64,000 nucleotides of DNA from DATFDN01 sp963762525 (lineage in GTDB: Bacteria; Pseudomonadota; Alphaproteobacteria; Acetobacterales; Acetobacteraceae). Shown piece after piece: positions 30,494-41,539 of the stretch. Both the position numbers and the translations under genes were made by a program. The stretch is taken from NCBI GenBank assembly GCA_963762525.1, contig CAVXKT010000011.1:248001-312000 (forward strand). Reading direction: 5' to 3'. Numbering within the stretch: the stretch's first letter is position 1; the number at the start of each line of letters is the position of its first letter. The notes under the pieces are model-generated. The model ran no database searches. It worked only from the letters and a program-made list of their open reading frames with translations, and was not told the DNA's origin.

Positions 30494-31644
30494 ATGGTCT
30501 CGCGTGCCGTGTTCGCCGGGATGCTGCTACTTGCCCCGACCGCCGCCCGGGCGGCGCCGCTGATGATCGTGGGCGACGACGAGAAAGTGGTGTGGGATCG
30601 GCACGGCGACACCGTCCTGAAACCAACCGGCAACGACAGCGTGTTGATCGTGGATCTGGCCGAGCCCGAGAACCCGCGCATCGCCGTTCAGCTTTCGCTT
30701 GAGAATTCCGTGGTCGGGCCGCCGACCAATCTGGCGTTGGCGCCGGGGGGAAGCTCGCGTTGATCGCGGATTCGGTTACCGTATCGCAACAGGGCGGGAC
30801 GATGACGCAGGAGCCGACCGATAAGCTGTTCGTGGTCGATCTCACCGTCAATCCACCCCGCGTGCAAACGTTGATGGTCGGCAAGCAGCCTTCGGGCCTG
30901 TCGATCAACGCCGACGGCACGCTGGCGCTGGTCGCCAACCGCGCCGGCAATTCTATCAGCGTGCTTCGGATCAAGGATGGCCAGGTGACGCAGACCAGCG
31001 TGGTGGCGATGGGCGGCAGCGTCTCGACGGTCGAGTTCACGCCGGACGGGCGGCACGCTCTGGCGGTGATGTCCCCGGCCAACAAGATCGCGCTGCTGAC
31101 GGTCGATGGCGAGACCGTCGGCGACAGCAAGATCAGCTTTCCGACCTATGTGTTTCCGTACAATGTCGCGGTTACGCCCGACGGCAAGCTTGCGCTTACC
31201 GCCGACAACGGCAACGGCGGCAATTCCGATGGCAATGTGGACGCGGTGAGCGTGATCGATCTCGGCGCGCAGCCGCCGCGGGTGACCGAACATTTCTCGG
31301 TCGCCGACGCGCCGGAGGGTCTGGCGATCAGCCCGAAGGGCGACCTCGCGGTGGTCGCCAGCGTGCTCGGGTCAAACAAGACGGGAAGCTGGTTCTACCA
31401 CAAGAACGGGGCCGTCACCGTGCTGCGGATCGACGGCGGCCGGGTCTCGCCGGTGAAGGTGGTCGAGGTCGGCTCGGTGCCCGAGGCCGTCGCCTTCACC
31501 CCGGACGGAAAATACCTCTACGTCGGCAACTACCTCGATCAGGATTTCTCGATTCTCCGGGTGAACGGCACCGACATCTCCGACACCGGCAAGCGGTTCA
31601 AGGTGCCGGGACATCCGGCTTCGGCGCGCATGGCACCGGGCTGA
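30494..31644 (+). CDS. Secreted YVTN-type beta-propeller protein, one frameshift
   Basis: The start is ATG 30494 after AGCGGAGAAG. A signal peptide covers residues 1-20 (AVFAGMLLLAPTAARA). The mature part has repeated blades of the YVTN/lactonase-like type: GLSINADGTLALVANRAGN, TVEFTPDGRHALAV, VAVTPDGKLALTADN, GLAISPKGDLAVVAS and AVAFTPDGKYLYVGNY. The frame slips at a run of six G near 30750, where APGG-KLALIADS would be expected; this is one of the clearest homopolymer breaks in the window. Such proteins are periplasmic and often of unknown role. Length is about 383 residues. Confidence 0.8.
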
Positions 31645-31660
31645 AGGTGCGCCCCCAAAT

Positions 31661-34332
31661 CTAAACCGCCGCGTCGCCCTCCATGCCCAACGCCGCCTGC
31701 GCCGCCGCCAACCGGGCCACCGGCACGCGGTACGGGCTGCACGAGACGTAGTCGAGCCCAAGCTGCTTGCAGAAGGTAATCGAAGCCGGATCGCCGCCGT
31801 GCTCGCCGCAGATGCCGAGCTTGATGGCGGGCTTGCTCCGCCTGCCCTTCTCGACGGCGAGGCGGACCATGGCGCCGACGCCCTCGATGTCGAGCGAGAC
31901 GAACGGGTCCTTCGGCAGGATTCCCTTTTCGACGTAAAGCGGCAGGAACTTGCCGGCATCGTCACGCGACAGTCCGAACGTGGTCTGCGTCAGATCGTTG
32001 GTGCCGAAGCTGAAGAAATCGGCGTCTTCGGCGATGCGATCGGCAATGATGGCGGCGCGCGGCAGCTCGATCATCGTCCCCACGCTGTACTCGATCTCCC
32101 TCCCCGCCTCGCGGAACACCTCGGCGGCCACCTTGTCCACCTGCGCGCGGGTGATCTCCAGCTCCTTGCTCGTGCTGACCAGCGGAATCATGATCTCCGG
32201 AACCGGCGCGGCGCCGGTGTCCTTGGCGACGGCGAGCGCGCCCTCGAAGATCGCGCGCGCCTGCATCTCGTAGATTTCCGGATAGGAGATGCCGAGCCGG
32301 CAGCCGCGATGGCCGAGCATGGGATTGGCTTCCGCGAGCTCGGCGGTGCGGCGGCGCATCGCCTCCACATCGGCGCCGAGCGCGTGCGCGACCTCCTCCA
32401 GCTCCGCCTCCGCGTGCGGCAGGAACTCGTGCAGCGGCGGATCGAGCAGGCGAATCGTCACCGGCAGCGGCGCCATGATCGAGAACAGCTTGCGGAAGTC
32501 CTCGCGCTGGAACGGCAGCAGCCGCGCGAGCGCGGCGCGGCGGCCGGCCTCGTCGCCGGCCATGATCATCTGTCGCACCGCGCCGATCCGCTCCGGGTCG
32601 AAGAACATGTGCTCGGTGCGGCAGAGCCCGATGCCCTCGGCGCCGAACTTGCGCGCCGTCTCGGCATCCAAAGGCGTTTCCGCATTGGCGCGCACCTTCA
32701 TTGTGCGGGCCTGGTCGGCCCAGTCCATTCAGCGTAGCGAAATCGCCCGACAGCGCCGGTTCGATCATCGCCACCATGCCGGCGAACACCTCGCCGCTGC
32801 CGCCGTCAAGCGTGATGGTCTCGCCGGCCTGGATCACGCGTCCGGCAGCGGTGAGCGTCTGCGCGTTGTAATCGACGTTGATCCCGCCGGCACCGGCGAC
32901 GCATGGCCGGCCCATGCCGCGCGCCACCACCGCGGCGTGGCTGGTCATGCCGCCGCGCGTCGTCAGGATGCCCTTGGCGGCATGCATCCCGTGGATATCC
33001 TCGGGGCTGGTTTCGATGCGCACCAGGATCACCGATTCGCCCTTGGCGGCGCGGCTCTCGGCTTCGTCGGCGCTGAACACTACGACGCCGCTGGCCGCGC
33101 CGGGGCTCGCCGGCAGCCCCTTGGCGAGCGCCGTGCGCGCGGCATCGGGATCGAGCGTCGGATGCAGAAGCTGGTCGAGCGCCGCCGGGTTGACGCGGCG
33201 CACCGCCTCGGCGCGGTCGATGAGATTTTCGCGCGCCATCTCCACCGCAACGCGCAAACTGGCGCCGGCGGTACGCTTGCCGCTGCGGGTCTGCAGCATG
33301 TAGAGCCGGCCCTTCTGCACCGTGAACTCGATGTCCTGCATGTCGCGGTAGTGCCGCTCCAGCTTCTCCCGCACTTCCATCAGTTCGCCATAGGCGCGCG
33401 GCATCGCCGTCTCCATCGGCGTCTCGCCCGAGGCGGGCGCGCGCGGCGGCGAGCGGCTGCGGCGTGCGGATGCCGGCGACCACGTCCTCGCCTTGAGCGT
33501 TCACCAGGTATTCGCCGTAGAAGATGTTCTCTCCGGTGGAGGGGTCGCGGGTGAAGCAGACTCCGGTCGCGCAGTCCTCGCCCATGTTGCCGAACACCAT
33601 CGCCTGCACATTTACTGCGGTGCCCCAGTCGGCGGAAATGTCGTGCAGGTTGCGGTATCTGATGGCGCGCGGATTCATCCAGCTGCCGAACACGGCGCCG
33701 ATAGCGCCCCAGAGCTGGGCCTCAGGCTCCTGCGGGAATGGCTTGCCGGTCTCGCTCGCCACCATTTCCTGATAGGCGTCGATCACGCCGCGCCAGCCGT
33801 GCTCGGACAAGGCCGTGTCCTCGATCACGCCCGATTCGAGCTTGGCGGCCTCGATGATCTCCTCGAAGCGATGGTGATCGACGCCGAGCACCACCGAGCC
33901 GTACATCTGGATGAAGCGGCGATAACTGTCGAGGGCGAAGCGGGCGTCCTCGGCGTCGCGGGCCAGCCCCTCCACCGTCGCGTCGTTGAGACCGAGATTG
34001 AGAACCGTATCCATCATTCCCGGCATCGAGACGCGGGCGCCGGAGCGAACCGAGACTAGCAGCGGGCGCTCGGGATCGCCGAAGCGCCGGCCGACCACCT
34101 CCTCCACCCGCGCCAGCGCGGCGCGGACCTGCTCGTCGAGCCCGGCCGGGTAACGCCGGTCGTTCTTGTAGAATTGGGTGCAGACTTCGGTGGTGATGGT
34201 GAAGCCGGGCGGGACGGGCAGGCCGATCGCCGCCATCTCGGCCAGGTTGGCGCCCTTGCCGCCCAGCAGGTCGCGCAACTCCGCTCGCCCGTCGTTGCGC
34301 CCGGCACCGAAGCTGTACACCCACTTATCCAT
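31661..34332 (-). CDS. ppdK: Pyruvate, phosphate dikinase, frameshifted
   Basis: PPDK interconverts pyruvate + ATP + phosphate and phosphoenolpyruvate + AMP + pyrophosphate. The start is ATG 34332 (MDKWVYSFGAG). The ATP-grasp domain has LLGGKGANLAEM, VPPGFTITTEVC, SVRSGARVSMPGMMDTVLNLG and TGVCFTRDPSTGE. The phosphohistidine domain is ILTTRGGMTSHAAVVARGMG. The C-terminal PEP barrel shows LCRTEHMFF, SFGTNDLTQTTFG and the catalytic Cys in GICGEHGGD. Breaks lie near 33440 and 32735. Joined length is about 890 residues, as usual. It begins four bases after glyS, the gene order seen in other alphaproteobacteria. Confidence 0.93.
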
Positions 34333-34336
34333 CACC

Positions 34337-36495
34337 CTATCCTTCGATGCGGGAGAAATCGGCGACCCGGCCCATGGTCGCCCGAACACGGTTCAGAAGG
34401 CGCAAACGATTGCGGCGCAATTCCGGCTCCGGCGCGTTGACGGTCACGCGATCGAAAAAGGCGTCGAGGGGGCGCGAAGGCGGCCATGGCCGACATCGCC
34501 GCGCCGAACCGCTCGGCCGCCAATTCCGCGTTGATCGCGGGGGCGGCGCGATCCAGGGCCGCGGCCAGTGCGCGCTCCTCGGTCCGCGACCAGCAGGGCG
34601 GGATCGGGCGCGCCGTCGTGCGGCCCGTCCTTGCGCTCCTCGATTCGCAGGATATTGGCGGCGCGACGGTACGCAACCAGGAGATTGGCGCCGTTTTCGG
34701 TTCCGAGCAGCGCCGCGACGGCATCGGTGCGGGCGAGCAGCCGCACCAGATCATCATCGGCGCCAGCGGCGAAAACGGCAGCAGCACGTCATGCCGCGCG
34801 CCGTCGGATCGAAGTTGCGTCTGCACCGTCGCGAAGCGCGCCAATCCGAGGATAAGTGTCAGTCGCGGTCCGATCCGGAATTCGACTCGCGTTTGCGCTG
34901 CCCTCTAGCGAATCGCCGACTGCACCCGCCGGCGTCCGCTCTTCATTAGCCGCTTGACGCATCTGCTCAAGGCGGTCCGCTTGGCGTCTTCGGCAGGGAA
35001 GTTGCGATCTCCGCGATATCCAGAGTTGAGCCGAAGAGCGTTTCTCATTATCCGGATAACACCGAGCGCAGCGCGCCGCAGCGCGTAGGGATCGCCCGAG
35101 CCGGACGGCTTCTCGCCGATGGCGAAGAAGCACGGCGAGCTGGTCGAGCTTGTCGGCGAGCGCGACCGCAACCGACACCGGCGCGGACGGCACCGCATCG
35201 GCGGCTCCCCTGGGCGCGTAGTGGTCGCGGATGGCGTCGGCGACCGCGCGCCGGCTTCGCCGTCGTGCAGCGCATAATAGCGGCCCATCACGCCCTGCAA
35301 TTCGGGGAACTCGCCCACCATACCGGAGACGAGATCGGCCTTGGCGAGCATCGCCGCACGTTCGGCGAGCGCCGGGTCGGCGCCAACATGCGGCGCGATC
35401 TCGCGCGGCGAAGTCGACAGCAAGCCGGCGCACCCGCTCGCCCTGGCTGCCGAGCTTGGCGTGGAAGGTGATCGCGTCGAGGGCCGGAACGCGGTCGGCG
35501 AGCGGGATGCGCCGGTCCTGATTCCAGAAGTGGCGCGCATCGGCGAAGCGGGCGCGCAGCACGCGTTCATTGCCGGCGATGATCGCCGCGCCGCCGTCTT
35601 CGGCCTCGATATTGGCGACGAAGCCGAACCACGGCGCACTCCCATTCTCGGCCCGCAGGGCGAAATACCGTTGGTTGACCCGCATCGACACCTGTAGCAC
35701 CTCGGGCGGCAGGTCCATGAAGGCTGGATCGATGCGGCCAAGTAGCGGCACCGGCCATTCCACCAGCCCCGCGACTTCCTCCAGCAAGCCGGGATCGTCC
35801 ACCACCACTAGACCCCGCGCCTCCGCCTCTGCGGCGAGGCCACGCGCGATGCGCAGCCGCCGCTCCTCGGCTTGCACCAGGACGCGATGCGCCGCCAGTT
35901 TCCGCCGCCAATCGGCGCAGCCGGTGACGGCGAAGGTGCCGGGCGCATGGAAGCGATGGCCTTCGGTCAGATTTCCGGAAATAAGGCCATGGCCGTCATC
36001 GGCGCCGTCGCGCAGATCGAACGGCACGATGTCGCCATCCAGCAGGCAGACGATCCGGCGCAGCGGGCGAACCCAGGTGAACGCGCTGCGGCCCCAGCGC
36101 ATCGACTTGGGCCAGGAGAAACGGCGCAGCAACGCCGGCAGCGAAGCGGCGATGAGCTGGCGCGCGCCGACCGCTTCGGCCCGCTTCTCCAGAACCCAGT
36201 ACTCGCCCTCCCGGCGCAACTGCTCGCGCTCGGCGCCGTGCTTGCGCAGAAACCCGGCGATCGCCTGTTCGGGCGCCGAAAGGCGCGGGCCGCGTTCGGT
36301 GGCGGACGCGGCGGCGACCTCGGGCTCGACCTCGGCGCTGAGTGCGATCCGGCGCGGACCGTGGAAGGTCTCGATCCGGTTCGGGTGCAAAGCGGCGAGC
36401 GCCGTGCCGATGGACCGCTCGAGCTCCGCCGCACCCCCCGCCTGCATCCGCGCGGGGATCTCCTCACTGAACAGCTCGATGAACAGCTCCGGCAT
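34337..36495 (-). CDS. glyS: Glycyl-tRNA synthetase beta subunit, heavily frameshifted
   Basis: GlyS is the tRNA-binding beta subunit of the heterotetrameric glycyl-tRNA synthetase. It begins MPELFIELFSEEIPARMQ, diagnostic for GlyS, and stays in frame for about 350 residues (FSWPKSMRWG, DEEVAGLVEWPVPL-like, QVSMRVNQRYFALR, NERVLRARFADARHFW). From about 35420 on there are at least six breaks. The HD-type segment REIAPHVGAD, KADLVSGMVGEFPELQGVMGRYYA, DPYALRRAALGVIRIM and the final VNAPEPELRRNRLRLL with FSRIEG can all be found in order, with the stop at 34337. A synthetase subunit is essential, so this density of breaks argues for consensus errors. Confidence 0.88.
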
Positions 36496-36530
36496 CGCCT
36501 ATGCTTTCGGGAGCGCCGAACTGCGCGGGA

Positions 36531-36689
36531 TCATTCGGGCAGGCCGTCGTGGCCGTGAAGCCAACCGTGATCGGAGCTCGGCAGCGGCTCGCCCAAATGC
36601 CGGCGGATATCAGCTGTGATCTCTCGGAGCTTGCGCCGACGGTCCTCGCGGTCACGTGCCTTCATCTCGCGTTCAAGATCTTCAGACAA
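36531..36689 (-). CDS. Small charged protein between glyQ and glyS, 52 residues
   Basis: A TTG at 36689, three bases after the glyQ stop, opens an uninterrupted 52-codon frame ending at 36531. The product is very charged: LSEDLEREMKARDRED, then RRRKLREITADIRRHLGEP, and ends SDHGWLHGHDGLPE. The first 30 residues should form one long amphipathic helix. The frame lies on the same strand and inside a tightly packed operon, so it is probably translated. I do not recognise the family. Confidence 0.5.
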   Translation of the reverse strand: MSEDLEREMKARDREDRRRKLREITADIRRHLGEPLPSSDHGWLHGHDGLPE

Positions 36690-36692
36690 GCG

Positions 36693-37548
36693 TTACTCCT
36701 CTCCCGCCACCCACGCCTCGCAGCAGCCTTTCGCCAGCGCCCGCACCCGGCCGATATAGCTGGCCCGTTCGGCCACGCTGATGACGCCGCGCGCGTCCAG
36801 CAGGTTGAACAGATGGCTCGCCTTGATGCACTGGTCGTAGGCGGGCAACGCCAGGCGGCGGGTCAGCAGCGCGTGGCACTCCTGCTCGGCATCGGCAAAG
36901 TGGCGGGTCAGCATGGTGGTGTCGGCGTGCTCGAAGCCATAGGCGCTGTATTCTCGCTCGGCGCGCAGGAATACGTCGCCGTAGGTGACGCCGGCGCCGT
37001 TGAAATCGAGATCGAAGACGTTGTCCACGTCCTGAACATACATCGCCAGCCGTTCCAGACCGTAGGTCATCTCAAAACTCGGCAGCTCGACGGCGATGCC
37101 GCCGACCTGCTGGAAATAGGTGAACTGGCCGACCTCCATGCCGTCGCACCAGACCTCCCAGCCGAGGCCCCACGCGCCGAGGGTCGGGCTTTCCCAATCG
37201 TCTTCGACGAAGCGGAAATCATGGCGCAGCGGGTCGAGTCCGAGCGCGCGGTAGCTCGCCAACAGAAGTTCCTGCGCATCGTCGGGACTCGGCTTCATGA
37301 TAACCTGGTACTGGTAGTAGTGCCCGAGCCGATTGGGATTTTGCCCATACCGCCCGTCGCCGGGCCGGCGGCTCGGCTGCACATAGGCTGCTCGCCACGG
37401 ACGCGGTCCGAGGGCGCGCAGCGTCGTCGCCGGATGAAAGGTGCCGGCGCCCATCTCCACATCGTAGGGTTGCAGGATCGCGCATCCCGCGCCTGCCCAG
37501 AACCGGTGCAGAACGAGGATCAGGTCCTGGAAGCTCCGAGGGGTCCAT
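36693..37548 (-). CDS. glyQ: Glycyl-tRNA synthetase alpha subunit
   Basis: GlyQ is the catalytic alpha subunit that activates glycine. The family's start TPRSFQDLILVLHRFWAGAG is present just downstream of an ATG at 37548, but one base out of frame with it, so there may be an extra G in the ATGG. Then follow CAILQPYDVEMGAGTFHPAT, AYVQPSRRPGDGRYGQNPNR, the class II motif LGWEVWCDGMEVGQFTYFQQ, and LERLAMYVQ with the Asp-rich DVDNVFDLDF. Length is about 285 residues, normal for GlyQ. Confidence 0.93.
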
Positions 37549-37649
37549 GCGACGCCGGGTATTGGTGCGGCGCAACGTAAGCAGGCGAGAAGCAGGCGAC
37601 AAGGCGGACGAGTTGAACCGTGCCCCCGCCATCGCCACGTCCGTACGCA

Positions 37650-37795
37650 TGGGCGCCGATGGTTTGGACGACGCGACGATCGGGCGTATTCTGACCGGGA
37701 CGCGGCGGATCGCTCTGGTCGGCGTCTGCGGCCAGACCGTGGCGAGCCTCAAACAAGTCTAGTGGTCGAATGGCGCCGGCTGCGGCTGGCGGATG
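37650..37795 (+). pseudogene. Remnant of a CoA-binding-domain (YccU-type) protein
   Basis: ATG 37650 opens GADGLDDATIGRILTGTRRIALVGV. A one-base shift then gives SAARPWRASNKSSGRMA. Together this matches the start of the small Rossmann-fold CoA-binding family (D-A-x-I-x-x-I-L ... x-ALVGxSxxxxRxSxxVM). The other roughly 100 residues of that domain are absent; the DUF2076 gene begins 12 bases later. This is a truncated gene, not just a frameshift. Confidence 0.55.
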
Positions 37796-37806
37796 GGAGA
37801 GGCGCA

Positions 37807-38714
37807 TGACCAACGAGGAACGCGACATCATCGCCGCCTTCATCGCCCGGGTGGGCGGCGCGGCATCGTCCGGGGGCGGCACTTGGGGCGGTAACGCCTC
37901 GGTGCCGGCGACACAGGCGCCGCGCCCGGCGCTGCCGCCGGTCGATCCCGAGGCGGACAGCTTCATCGCCCAGCAGTTTCAGGCCTATCCGGAGGCGCGC
38001 TACCGGATCACCCAGCTCGCCTTCGTGCAGGAGCACGCGTTGATCGAGGCGCAGAACCGTCTCCGCCGGTTGGAGTGGGAGCTGCAACAGGCGCAACAAG
38101 CCGCGCAGCAGCAACAGCAGGCGGGCGGCCAGCGGCAGGGCGGGTTTTTCAGCAGCCTGTTCGGTGGCGGGCGGCCGGCCGGCGGCGCGCCCCGGGAGTG
38201 GCGGACCCTGGGGAAAATCCCGGTCCGGCGCAGGGCGGCTATCAGCCGCAATACGCCCCGCCGCCGCCGCAATATCCGCCCGGATATCAGCAGGGCGTGT
38301 TTCAGCGCGGCGGCTCGGGGTTCCTCGGCTCGGCGCTGACCACGGCGGCCGGGGTTGCCGGCGGGATGCTGGCCGCCAACGCGATCTCCGACATGTTTTC
38401 CCCCCATCGCGGCTTCGGCGGCGAGTTCGCCGGCCCCGGCGGTTTCGGCGGCCCGTTCGGCGGGGCGCCGGGGGAGCAGGGCTATGTCGATCAGGGCACC
38501 TGGACCGACCCAACTCGGCGCACCCGATCAGGGTTATGTCGATCAGGGCACCTGGGATCAGAGCGGCGGCGGCCAGGACGCGGGCTGGACCGACCCCGGC
38601 CAAGCCCCCGACAGCGGCTTCGACCAGGGTAGCGGCGGAGACTGGGGGGGCGGCGGTGACAGCGGCGACTGGGGCGGCGGCGGTGGCGGCGGGTCGGACA
38701 ACTCGCTGATTTGA
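37807..38714 (+). CDS. DUF2076 domain protein, frameshifted
   Basis: ATG 37807 has GGGAGAG upstream. The N-terminal MTNEERDIIAAFIARV, VDPEADSFIAQQFQAYPEARYRITQLAFVQEHALIEAQNRL and RRLEWELQQAQ match the DUF2076 family, periplasmic or envelope proteins of unknown role. A Gln tract (about residues 100-110) leads to FFSSLFGGGRP. Breaks near 38215 and 38517 separate the hydrophobic GSALTTAAGVAGGMLAANAI helix and a tail with two copies of QGYVDQGTW. The C-terminus is Gly/Asp-rich and ends DNSLI. Confidence 0.75.
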
Positions 38715-38730
38715 TAAATGAGTTGGATGC

Positions 38731-41523
38731 CTACATTCCCGCCGCGCGGCGCCGGCGGGCTGGGGGCGGGGTTTCGGTAACCGCCGGCGCCTCATCGAGG
38801 TTCTGCAAAGCGGCGAGCAGCGCCTCGCGGACATGGCGCAACCGGCGCTCGTTCTCGATCTTCAGGCCGAACACGTCCTTGACGTAGAACACGTCCACCG
38901 CGCGCACCCCGTACGTGGTGACATGCGCCGAGCCGATCTGCAGCCCCTCGGCGCTGATGGCCGCGGTGACATCGTGCAGCAGCCCGGGGCGGTCGCGCCC
39001 ATTTACCTCGATCACCGTGAAGGTGTTGGAGGCGTGATTGTCGATCACCACCCGGGGCGGCACATGGATCGCGCGCATGCGCCGGCCCAACAACGCTGCC
39101 GAAACTTTGCGAATCTCCAAATCCAGTTGCAATTGTCCGGACAGCGCCTGCTCGATCAGCACCGACAGCCGCGCCAGCCGGTGCGGCGCCTCGAACGCGC
39201 CGCCGGCCGCGTCCTGGATCCAGAACGTGTCGAGCGCCATGCCGTTGGTGAGCGTGTGGATGCGCGCGTCCACGATGGACGCGCCGGCGACCGCGAGCGC
39301 GCCGGTGATGCGGCTGAACAGCCCGGCGTGGTCGGCGCAATAGACCGTCACCTCAGTGACGGCGCGCGCCGGCAACGGCTCCGTGTGCACCGTCAGCGGC
39401 GCGTGGCGCGCCTCGGCCTCGCGCACCAGCCGCGCGTGACGGGCGTGGGTCTCGGGGTCGAAGGAGAGCCAGTAGCTCGGATACCCGAGGTCCATGAAAG
39501 CCGCGGCCTCGGCTTCGGTGAAGTCGCCGAGCAGTTCAGCCGAAGCCTGCTTGGCGCGGCTCACGCGCACGTCGCGCTCGGTGGTGGCGAGACCGCCGGC
39601 CAGCACCTCGGCGACCCGCGAGTACAGTTCGCGCAGCAAGGTCGCCTTCCAGTTATTCCAGACCTTGGGTGAAACCGCCCGCATGTCGGCGACCGTCAGC
39701 ACGAGCAGCAACTTGAGCCGCTCCGGCGACTGGATCAGATCGGCGAGGTCGAGAATCGTCTTGGCGTCGTCGATGTCGCGCTTGAACGCCGTCTCGCTGA
39801 GCAGGAGATGGTGCAGAACCAGCCAGGAGACGGTCTCCGTCTCCTCCGCCGACAACCCGAGCTGTGGGCCGACCCGGAGCGCGATCTCGGCGCCGAGCTG
39901 GGAATGGTCGCCGCCGCGTCCCTTGGCGATATCGTGCAGCAACATCGCCACATAGAGCGCGCGTCGCGACTGCATGTGATCGACGACGCTGGAGGCGATC
40001 GGCGCGACTTCGGACAACTCGCCGCGTTCCAGCCTGGAGAGCACGCGGATCGCCTCGATCGTGTGCTCATCGACGGTGAACACATGATAAGTGTCGAACT
40101 GCATCTGCCCGACCACGCGCGCCCAATCCGGCAGGTAGCGGCCGAGAAAACCCACCTCGTTAAGGATGCTCAGCCAGTGCGCGCCGTCGCGCCCGCTGCT
40201 CCCTCCCGGACGCCCGCACAACAGATCGAGGAACAGCCGCGCCGCCTCCGGGTCGTCGCGCAGCCGCGCCGCCGCGCGTTCACTCCGGATCAACGCCCGT
40301 AACGCCAGGGGATGCAGCGAGAGATCGCGGTCGCGGGCGGTCTTCAGGATGCGCAACATCTGGATCGGCTCGGCGTCGAAATCGCGGCCCGACATCGTCA
40401 TCAGCCGCCCTTCCGACAGCACGAAGCCGGCATTCAGCAAGCCCTTGTCGGTCTCGGCGGCGACCGCCGGCGGCCCCAGGGCGGCGCGCAGCATGGCGGG
40501 CTCGAGAATGCGGGTAACGCGCACGACCTCGCGGACGGTGAGGAAGTAGTGGCGCATGAACCGCTCCACGCCGTCCTGCCGACCATGGCGGGTATAGCCC
40601 ATGCGGGCGCCGACGACGGGTTGCAGGTCGAAGGTCAGCCGCTCCTCTGCGCGGCCGGCGACGTAATGGAGATGGAAACGCACCGTCCACAGAAACTCCC
40701 AGGCGCGCCTCGCGTGGCGGGCCTCGGCGTCGGTCAGCACGCCGCCGACCTGCGCCAGCTCGCCCATGGTCTGGGTGCCGTAGGCATAGCGCGCGATCCA
40801 GTAGAGCGTCTGCAAGTCCCTGAGGCCGCCCCGTCCGTCCTTGATGTTCGGCTCCACCACGAACGGGCTGTCGCCGAAGCGGCGATGTCGGAGGTCACGC
40901 TCGGCCTGCTTGGCGAGGATATAGTCGGCGGGACCGGCCTCCTTGCAGGCGGCGGCGAATTCGGCGTGGAACTCGTCGAACAGCGCCGCCTCGCCCGCCA
41001 GATGGCGGGCGTCGAGCAACGCGGTGCGAATGGTCGCGTCCCGCGCCCCCTCGGCGAGGCATTCCGGCGCCGAACGGGTCGCGTGTCCGACCTTCAACCC
41101 GAGGTCCCACAGGAAGTAGAGCATGTACTCGACGACGCGAAGCATGTGCGCCGACGGATGCTGCGGAGTGAGGAACAGCAGGTCGATATCGCTGAACGGC
41201 GCCAGCACGCCCCGTCCGTAACCTCCGGTGGCGGCGATGCTGAGCGCCTCCGGCTTGCCGAGCACGCCCGCGGCGTGCGCGTAAAGCGCCTCGATCAGCC
41301 CGTCGATGAGCGCGGCGAGCAGGCGCGCGGCCTGCAAGCCGGTGATCTGGTCCTGCTCGAAGGCGCTGCGCGCATGGCCCTGGATGCGCGCGAGATGGCG
41401 TCGGAAGATGGCGAGGGCGGCCTCGCGCGAGATTGCCTGGTGCTTTCCCGCAAGCTCGGCAAGCGCCTCCGCCAAGATGGCGGTGGCTTCGGGCTTGGCG
41501 GCGAGCGGCGTCTGAATAAGCAT
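38731..41523 (-). CDS. glnD: [Protein-PII] uridylyltransferase / uridylyl-removing enzyme
   Basis: GlnD senses glutamine and adds or removes UMP on the PII proteins GlnB/GlnK, setting nitrogen control. The 930-residue frame is intact. The nucleotidyltransferase domain has GGYGRGVLAPFSDIDLLFL; the HD domain has MLLHDIAKGRGGDHSQLG. Two C-terminal ACT domains follow, TEVTVYCADHAGLFSRITGAL and TVIEVNGRDRPGLLHDVTAAI. The last residues are basic. The stop lies 16 bases from the convergent DUF2076 gene, and mutS sits 16 bases upstream on the same strand. Confidence 0.95.
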   Translation of the reverse strand: MLIQTPLAAKPEATAILAEALAELAGKHQAISREAALAIFRRHLARIQGHARSAFEQDQITGLQAARLLAALIDGLIEALYAHAAGVLGKPEALSIAATGGYGRGVLAPFSDIDLLFLTPQHPSAHMLRVVEYMLYFLWDLGLKVGHATRSAPECLAEGARDATIRTALLDARHLAGEAALFDEFHAEFAAACKEAGPADYILAKQAERDLRHRRFGDSPFVVEPNIKDGRGGLRDLQTLYWIARYAYGTQTMGELAQVGGVLTDAEARHARRAWEFLWTVRFHLHYVAGRAEERLTFDLQPVVGARMGYTRHGRQDGVERFMRHYFLTVREVVRVTRILEPAMLRAALGPPAVAAETDKGLLNAGFVLSEGRLMTMSGRDFDAEPIQMLRILKTARDRDLSLHPLALRALIRSERAAARLRDDPEAARLFLDLLCGRPGGSSGRDGAHWLSILNEVGFLGRYLPDWARVVGQMQFDTYHVFTVDEHTIEAIRVLSRLERGELSEVAPIASSVVDHMQSRRALYVAMLLHDIAKGRGGDHSQLGAEIALRVGPQLGLSAEETETVSWLVLHHLLLSETAFKRDIDDAKTILDLADLIQSPERLKLLLVLTVADMRAVSPKVWNNWKATLLRELYSRVAEVLAGGLATTERDVRVSRAKQASAELLGDFTEAEAAAFMDLGYPSYWLSFDPETHARHARLVREAEARHAPLTVHTEPLPARAVTEVTVYCADHAGLFSRITGALAVAGASIVDARIHTLTNGMALDTFWIQDAAGGAFEAPHRLARLSVLIEQALSGQLQLDLEIRKVSAALLGRRMRAIHVPPRVVIDNHASNTFTVIEVNGRDRPGLLHDVTAAISAEGLQIGSAHVTTYGVRAVDVFYVKDVFGLKIENERRLRHVREALLAALQNLDEAPAVTETPPPARRRRAAGM

Positions 41524-41539
41524 CGCGGGTTCGTGCTTA

